Shown: piece by piece, positions 59,301 to 64,000 of the stretch | Layout: each line of letters starts with the position of its first letter | How positions within the stretch are numbered: position 1 is the first letter of the stretch | NCBI RefSeq assembly: GCF_003144115.1 | Contig: NW_020312001.1 | Span: 470,845 to 534,844 of the forward strand | Direction: 5' to 3' | Source of the DNA: Tilletiopsis washingtonensis | Taxonomy: Eukaryota; Basidiomycota; Exobasidiomycetes; Entylomatales | Length of the DNA stretch: 64,000 nt | Program-made: the position numbers and the translations under genes | The notes under the pieces: generated by a model | Database searches by the model: none | What the model saw: only the letters and a program-made list of their open reading frames with translations | What the model was told of the DNA's origin: nothing

Positions 59301-59623
59301 GAGGAGCGGGCACTGCAGCTCGTGCAGACCAAGGTGCTGCAGCGCGGCTTGCCCATGCAGATCGTCGCCGCCGAGTTTCAATGGTGCGTCGAGGCGTCGT
59401 GCTGCTGCTGCTCCGAGGCTGACACTGCTTCTCTGTCGCAGGGACCGCAGGAAACTCACGTGCTACTACGTCTCGCAGTCGGGCAGGATCGACTTCCGCG
59501 ATCTGTGCGTCAGGCGAGGTGGCCCAACTGCGAGAGTCGTGGCTCACATTCCTTCCTCGCAGCGTCAAGGATCTCTTCCGCGTGTACAAGGCGCGCATCT
59601 GGCTACTCAACATCAACCAGTGA
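56356..59623 (+). CDS. PSP1-domain protein
   Basis: Large mostly disordered protein with a C-terminal PSP1 domain; yeast Psp1 suppresses DNA polymerase alpha mutants, and the molecular role is unclear. Six exons: 56356-56364, 56417-57188, 57245-59099, 59153-59383, 59442-59504, 59563-59623, coding 996 aa. The first coding exon is 9 nt (ATG GCA CCG); a 52-nt intron with a GTGAGT donor and CGTCATAG acceptor joins it to SASSTRTATHPASRLSSHGR in frame. Residues to about 850 are Ser/Pro/Ala/Arg-rich with many SPR/SPW motifs. The PSP1 domain begins LYLCAFKADRTDIYF and continues with KGDYVVVEGDRGKDIGTVVN, NPKRLYYKATSTELSLLPSK, PMQIVAAEFQWDRRKLTCYY and GRIDFRDLVKDLFRVYKARI. No other in-frame ATG lies close upstream of the second exon. 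Confidence 0.87.
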
Positions 59624-60335
59624 TCTCGCGCGCGCCTCTCTTGCGTCCTCTTACCCTTCTCTCTCGCCTTGCTGCTCATACCCACTCTACAAGACCGCCA
59701 TGCCTCCCGTCTCGCTTCTCGCGCCTCTCCACGTCACCGACCACCCTTACAAAGAAGCCGAGGACCTGTCCGCCCACGCGCGACGCCCGTGCCGCCGGAC
59801 TCGTCCCTGCCCTGCCCCGTCTGCTCGCTACCGCCGCGCGGCGCACTCTTGCGCTCCTCACCACCCACGCCGCACCCTTGCTCCTGCCCTTTCCTCACTC
59901 CCTGGTCCCCTACAGCAGCCTCTGCCGCTGCCGCTTGTACTTCTACGCCGTGGCCCAATCCCTACAGCTTGCGTCCTGTGCAGCAGCAGCAGCGAGCTCG
60001 TCGTCATCAACGCGGCTGGTGCTGGTGTGTCGTGCGCCGAGGCTAGCGTGCGGCTGGCGTGCGGGAGTCAGTCGCGTCGGGCGCGCGTCAGGGGTCCGCT
60101 GCGTCTCGTGCCCACCCTCACACCGCCGCCGTCGCCCAGTCTCTGCACCTCATCCGCCACCTCACGCCATCAACTCGCGCAGCATCACACAAACAGACAC
60201 GGTGCGCAGGGTAAAATACGATTCAACTACGAGCACGCAGCCAAGTGATGGGTACGAGCATGGGGTGGAGAGGGAGAGTTAAGTGAGGTGAAGGGGAGGT
60301 AGGCCGCTAGGCGGAGGCACACGAGGTGCGTGCGC
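59624..60335. other. Convergent spacer
   Basis: About 0.7 kb tail-to-tail between the PSP1-domain gene and the GPI-protein gene. It is pyrimidine-rich on the plus strand near the PSP1 stop. No gene seen. Confidence 0.4.
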
Positions 60336-61372
60336 TTAGAGGGAGATGGCGACGAGGCCGGCGGCGCCGAGGGCGAGGGCGCCGAAGGCGTTGACGGCCG
60401 TGAGCATCGAGGCACCGTCGGGGCGCGTCGTGGTGGAGCCCGTGGGGGCCGAGCCGGAGCGCGTCGTCGACGAGCCGCCCGACATGCTCGAGCTGGTGCT
60501 CGCCGAGGCGCGCTGCGGCTCGACGCCGTTGGTGCCGTTGGGGAAGCTCATGTCGCTCGTGGCCGAGCAGTCCGAGTTCTCGGCGAGCGGGCAGTCGGAG
60601 GCGACGCAGATCGACTGCGAGTAGGCCGTCTCGGCCGTCGACGGGACCTTCGCGGCGGGCGCGCAGCGCACGTTGAAGACGTTGCCGAGCGTCGTGGCGA
60701 CGGTGGTGATGTCCTCCGACGAGACGCCGAACGAGGCGGCAGCGGCGCCGACCTGCTCGATGAAGTACGTCACCTCGTTGGTGTCGAGGTTCATGTAGCG
60801 GTGCACGGCGGACTGCGACGTGGAGCCGGCGTAGCTCGGGAAGCCCTCGGCGTCGCAGCCGAGCAGGGCGCCGAAGTACTGGTAGAGGTGGTTGAGCAGC
60901 TTGCACTGGTTCTTGCTGTTGTCGCCCGACGAGCAGGGCTTGTTCTCCTTGAGCGGCGTGGCGCCGCCGTCGTCGAGGAAGTTGATGGCGACGGCCTGGC
61001 CGTTGCGGTTCGTGGACACGAGCGAGCCGTTGAAGTAGCCGAGCAGGTTGACCTCCTCGCCGCTGGTGGTGCGGCCCGGGTTGACGATGCCGGTGACGGC
61101 GTTCATGGCGCCGGCCGAGTAGTTGCCGATGCTGCGTGGATGGTGTGAGCATGCGGTGCGACGAAGATATGTGCGCCTCTGCTGCGTCTTCGCCCTGCTA
61201 CTCACACGGCCGTGTTGACGAGCGCCGTGAGGAGCGTCTGCTGCGTCGTCGAGTTGCTGACGTTGAAGAGGGCCGAGGCGTACTTGGCGCAGAGCGTCTG
61301 GTTGCTCGACGACTGGGCGGCCGTGACGCCGAAGACGGCGGCGGCGCCGACGAGGGCAGCGGTGAACTTCAT
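60336..61372 (-). CDS. GPI-anchored secreted protein, unknown function
   Basis: Two exons, 61372-61206 and 61131-60336, coding 320 aa. The N-terminus is a clear signal peptide (MKFTAALVGAAAVFGVTAAQ). The body has repeated Asn-glycosylation sites (SSNQT, NVSNST, NYSAG) and paired Cys. Recognisable stretches are LCAKYASALFNVSN, GRTTSGEEVNLLGYFNGSLV and KLLNHLYQYFGALLGC, a pattern seen in an uncharacterised fungal secreted family. A Ser/Thr/Gly-rich stretch and a hydrophobic end (AFGALALGAAGLVAISL) give a typical GPI-attachment signal. It would sit on the cell wall or plasma membrane. The body also has SAVHRYMNLDTNEVTYFIEQ; the single His cannot be tied to a catalytic role. Confidence 0.8.
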
Positions 61373-61464
61373 GAGGGGCGAGGGAGGGTGGGGTGGGGGT
61401 GCACGTGTGGTGGTAGGGAGACGGAGAGGTGGGCGGCAGCGGGGAGTGCGGTGGAGCGACGAGG

Positions 61465-61471
61465 TCTTATA
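61465..61471 (-). promoter_or_regulatory. TATA box of the GPI-protein gene
   Basis: TATAAGA on the minus strand, about 95 bp upstream of the start codon at 61372, in an otherwise GC-rich region. The position and match suggest a strongly expressed TATA-type promoter. Confidence 0.55.
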
Positions 61472-62527
61472 CGGCGGCGCCGGGGCCAGCGCGAGAGCGG
61501 GCGGAGGGCACCGACGAGGCACCTCACAGCAGCGCAGGAGCAGCCGGCGCACTCTGGCGGGCTGGGGATCGGAGTGCCGCCTAGCGGCCTGTGCTCGGCC
61601 CCTGCCCTGGCGCTCAACAAGGGGATCTCGGCGCAGGTTGTTGCGCACGCGCTGCACGGAAGCAGCCGAAGGAGAGCGCAAGCAGCGGGTCTGCGCCAGC
61701 CTGCGCGCACGGACGCCGAGCGGCAGCGAGATCCAGGCCGCTGTGCTGCTCTCCTGCCGTGCGCCTGCCCTGTCGAACGCCGTGCCGTGTGATGATCGGC
61801 GGCAGGTCAGGTTGGTGCGGGGCCGCGAGTGGCCTGATGGCGGCGTGGTGCCTGAGAGAGGCCCAGAGCGGCGAAGGGCGGCAGTCAGCGGCGCGGGCGG
61901 CGGCAGCGGCGGCGGCGGCGGCAGCGGCGGCGGCGGCGTCAGCGGCGGCTCGATCTGCGGCACGCCGAGTGGGGCTGCGATGGCCTGACAAATCCACGCG
62001 CCGCGGACGGGCGCTGCGATGCCCCCTGAGGCACTGGAGCCGCTGCCCGCCCTCGCCCGTCGCCGCTTGCAGCGAGATGCAGGCCGGAGCACGGAGCGGC
62101 CGCCCAACGGGTGCCGCCAAATGCCGACGCACTGACTGGCTGCCCGCCGCGGCCGCTGGCGGTTTGGCTGAGCGGCTGCCGCTGCCTGCCCTGCCTCCCT
62201 CCATCCCCGCTCCTGTCGCCGCCCGCCGAGCTGCAGCGCGACGTCGATGTGCGCACACCTCATGCCATGCCCGCCCACGCACCTGCAGCTGAGACCGCCG
62301 CTGCTCCTCTGCTCGCATGCCGCTCTGAGCGCACCAACCGCTCCTTTCTGGACCCGCGCTCGCTGTGCCGTTCTTTCGCTTCTCGGCAGCCATGAGAGCC
62401 TTCTCTGCTCCTCTCATGCCCGCCCTAAAACGCCAAGGCCGTCGCTCAGCCGCCGCTCCACCGCAGCGGTGCAAATGGACGCGCCGTGATTGGCTCTGGC
62501 ACTCGGCCCTGGAGTGAGAGCAGCAGC

Positions 62528-62549
62528 AGAGAGAGAGAGAGAGAGAGAG
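62528..62549 (+). repeat. GA microsatellite
   Basis: About eleven GA units in the gene-free right-hand region. Confidence 0.85.
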
Positions 62550-64000
62550 GAGGCCAGCCGTGCCCTTCGGCTTCTCCACACGCTTGGCCTCTCCTGCCGG
62601 CGCGCCGTGGGCAAGGAGCCGACGCCGAGGATCGCCGCTCAGCTGCCGCTCTGCCGCTCCTGTCGAAGCTTCTTTCTCGCCCGGCGGCCCCGTGGTCCCG
62701 AAGAAGTGACGCGGCTGGCGCTGTCCGTGCCGACGGCCGATATGGTGCTGCTCGCTGCCCCTCTCGGAGGACGTGTCTGCTCGTCGAGCTCGTCGCGTGG
62801 GCCCACATGCGTCCCTTCAGCAGCGCACTAGAACAACGTTCCACCTCGCCTTGCGCTTTCGCGGCTCTCTCGCCGTGCCGCGCGCGCCTGCCGTGGGATG
62901 GCTCATGCTCCGCTTGCGCCGACACGCACGGCGCACACCCGCTGGCCGGAGCTGCAAAAGTCAGCCCATCTCCGACACCTCGCTCCGCCGCGCGCCGCCG
63001 AGCACCGAGCCGCTCTCCGCATGCCGCGGACGGGCGAGCGGGCGAAGCCGCCTTGCCGTCGTGGGCTTGGCCTTGCCTCGCTGGCACGCAGCAGCGCTCG
63101 CTGCCTCTGCCTCCTTGCCTTGGGAGCCCAGACGCGGGCGGCGGCCGCAGCGGTGCATGTTGGCCCACGTCGCCCAGAGACGGACAGCCAGGCACGCGCA
63201 GCAGCTCGGCGGTAGAACAGGGTCAACTCGCTGGCCAGCGCGCTCGATGGTACGTTCTGTCTGACAGGCTGCCAGCGCACGAGGACGTCTGCCTCTCTCG
63301 CTTGGACGGATGCAGCGCTCTTTTGAGCTAGACGCAGGGCGTTGGAGACAGGCTGCGGCCATCGCATGACATGACGGAGGAGTGGGACAGGCGCGCGCAC
63401 ACGTGGCTCGGCTCGTCCGACGAGGCAGCAAGATGGGAGGGACGCGCTGCGTGATTTGAAATACGCTGCTTCTCCTCGGACATGAGAAGCAAGCGAGCAG
63501 CGCAGGAGGTGAGCTCGACGTCGTCGAGGCAGCACATCAGCCGTGTCCTCGCCGACGTCGAGGGAGCCAACGCGGCAAGCTCCCATGCGCGCCGCTGCGC
63601 CGCTGCATGCATGCCCGCCGAAGCGAGTCGCCGATGCAGGCGCAAGGCGCGGGGCCGCGCCGCCGAAGCAAGATGCAGCTGCAGCAGCAACGCACGAGGG
63701 CCGAGGGCCGAGATCGACGCTCGGCGCTCCGGACCAGGGTCTAGAGAGCGACGGTGAGCAAAGCGTGGGCAGCTCGAGATCCTCCTGACGAGAACAACGC
63801 ACGCCTCGCCGGACGCAGCCGTCCAAGCCGGCCTTGGGCGCAGGACAGAACAGCAAAAGCTCCCGAGCGAGCAAGCGTCGTTTGGTACGCTCTACACACG
63901 TGGTCGACACCTTGACGTACAGGCACCGCGGCTCGAGCGAGGGAGGCAGAGCGTTGAGAGCGCCATGTGCCGGAGTGACGGAAGCGAGCAAACGCTTGGG

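Larger units (their letters stand above)
61373..64000. other. Gene-free right-hand region
   Basis: About 2.6 kb upstream of the GPI-protein gene, running to the window edge. Long frames on both strands are Ala/Arg/Ser-rich, contain no domain and overlap one another, as expected from GC-rich DNA. A GC-repeat stretch (GGCGGC units) lies near 61900-61940. Confidence 0.4.

Noticed and set aside
15948-61372. A metabolic gene cluster or new multi-gene defence or toxin system
   Set aside because: The neighbours are unrelated conserved eukaryotic genes in mixed orientation. No shared pathway or repeated architecture links them.
1-64000. Mobile elements, virus-derived sequence, rRNA, tRNA, CRISPR arrays
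   Set aside because: No reverse transcriptase, transposase, integrase or capsid-like frame, no terminal repeats and no tRNA B-box pattern was noticed by eye. A tRNAscan or repeat search could still find something small.

Overview
The window is nuclear DNA of a GC-rich basidiomycete fungus. The evidence is: many short spliceosomal introns (mostly 50-65 nt, GTGAGT or GTGCGT donors, a CTGAC/CTAAC-like branch site, a C/T-AG acceptor); strong G/C preference at third codon positions; and a fungal gene set (class IV-type chitin synthase, septin, SUR7-like and Sfk1/FRAG1-like membrane proteins, Zn2Cys6 regulator, exo-beta-1,3-glucanase). A smut-lineage fungus (Ustilaginomycotina, perhaps Exobasidiomycetes) would fit, but that is inference. 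I reconstructed 20 spliced or single-exon genes; in each, the exon lengths sum to an intact frame.

Layout. 0-6 kb: a secreted GH5 exo-beta-1,3-glucanase (-) with an unusual C-terminal extension, then a small conserved-looking protein (-), separated by long GC-rich spacers. 6-16 kb, all +: an MFS (polyamine/drug type) transporter, a SUR7/PalI-like membrane protein, the septin CDC11, and a steryl-ester-hydrolase-type lipase. 16-23 kb: a Dcr2-like metallophosphatase (-) convergent with the lipase; PAM16 (-); ARP5 (+) divergent from PAM16. 23-27 kb: chitin synthase (-). 27-29.4 kb: gene-poor spacer. 29.4-34.3 kb: a CDKN3-like phosphatase with a long N-terminus (+), an inositol monophosphatase (-), and a small coiled-coil protein (+). 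35-44.3 kb: a DUF2236/mpaB-like membrane oxygenase (-) and the 2000-residue proteasome activator BLM10 (-). 44.7-48.4 kb: a UBL+WLM metalloprotease (+), an unresolved repeat-bearing locus, and a Ure2-like GST (-). 49.4-54.2 kb: a Zn2Cys6 regulator (+) and a Sfk1/FRAG1-like protein (-). 56.3-61.4 kb: a PSP1-domain protein (+) and a GPI-anchored secreted protein (-). 61.4-64 kb: no supported gene.

The genes do not form a metabolic cluster. Several concern the cell surface and polarity (glucanase, chitin synthase, septin, SUR7-like, Sfk1-like, GPI protein), the rest are housekeeping (PAM16, ARP5, BLM10). I found no transposon, viral relic, rRNA or tRNA. I do not see a clear new multi-gene system. 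The most unusual points are the GH5 protein with a PAN/apple-like Cys pattern and dibasic tail, the Zn2Cys6 cluster with a 31-residue loop, extreme micro-exons (a start codon cut off by an intron; 9-, 15- and 20-nt coding exons), and the repeat-bearing locus at 45.9-46.6 kb whose reading frame I could not settle.
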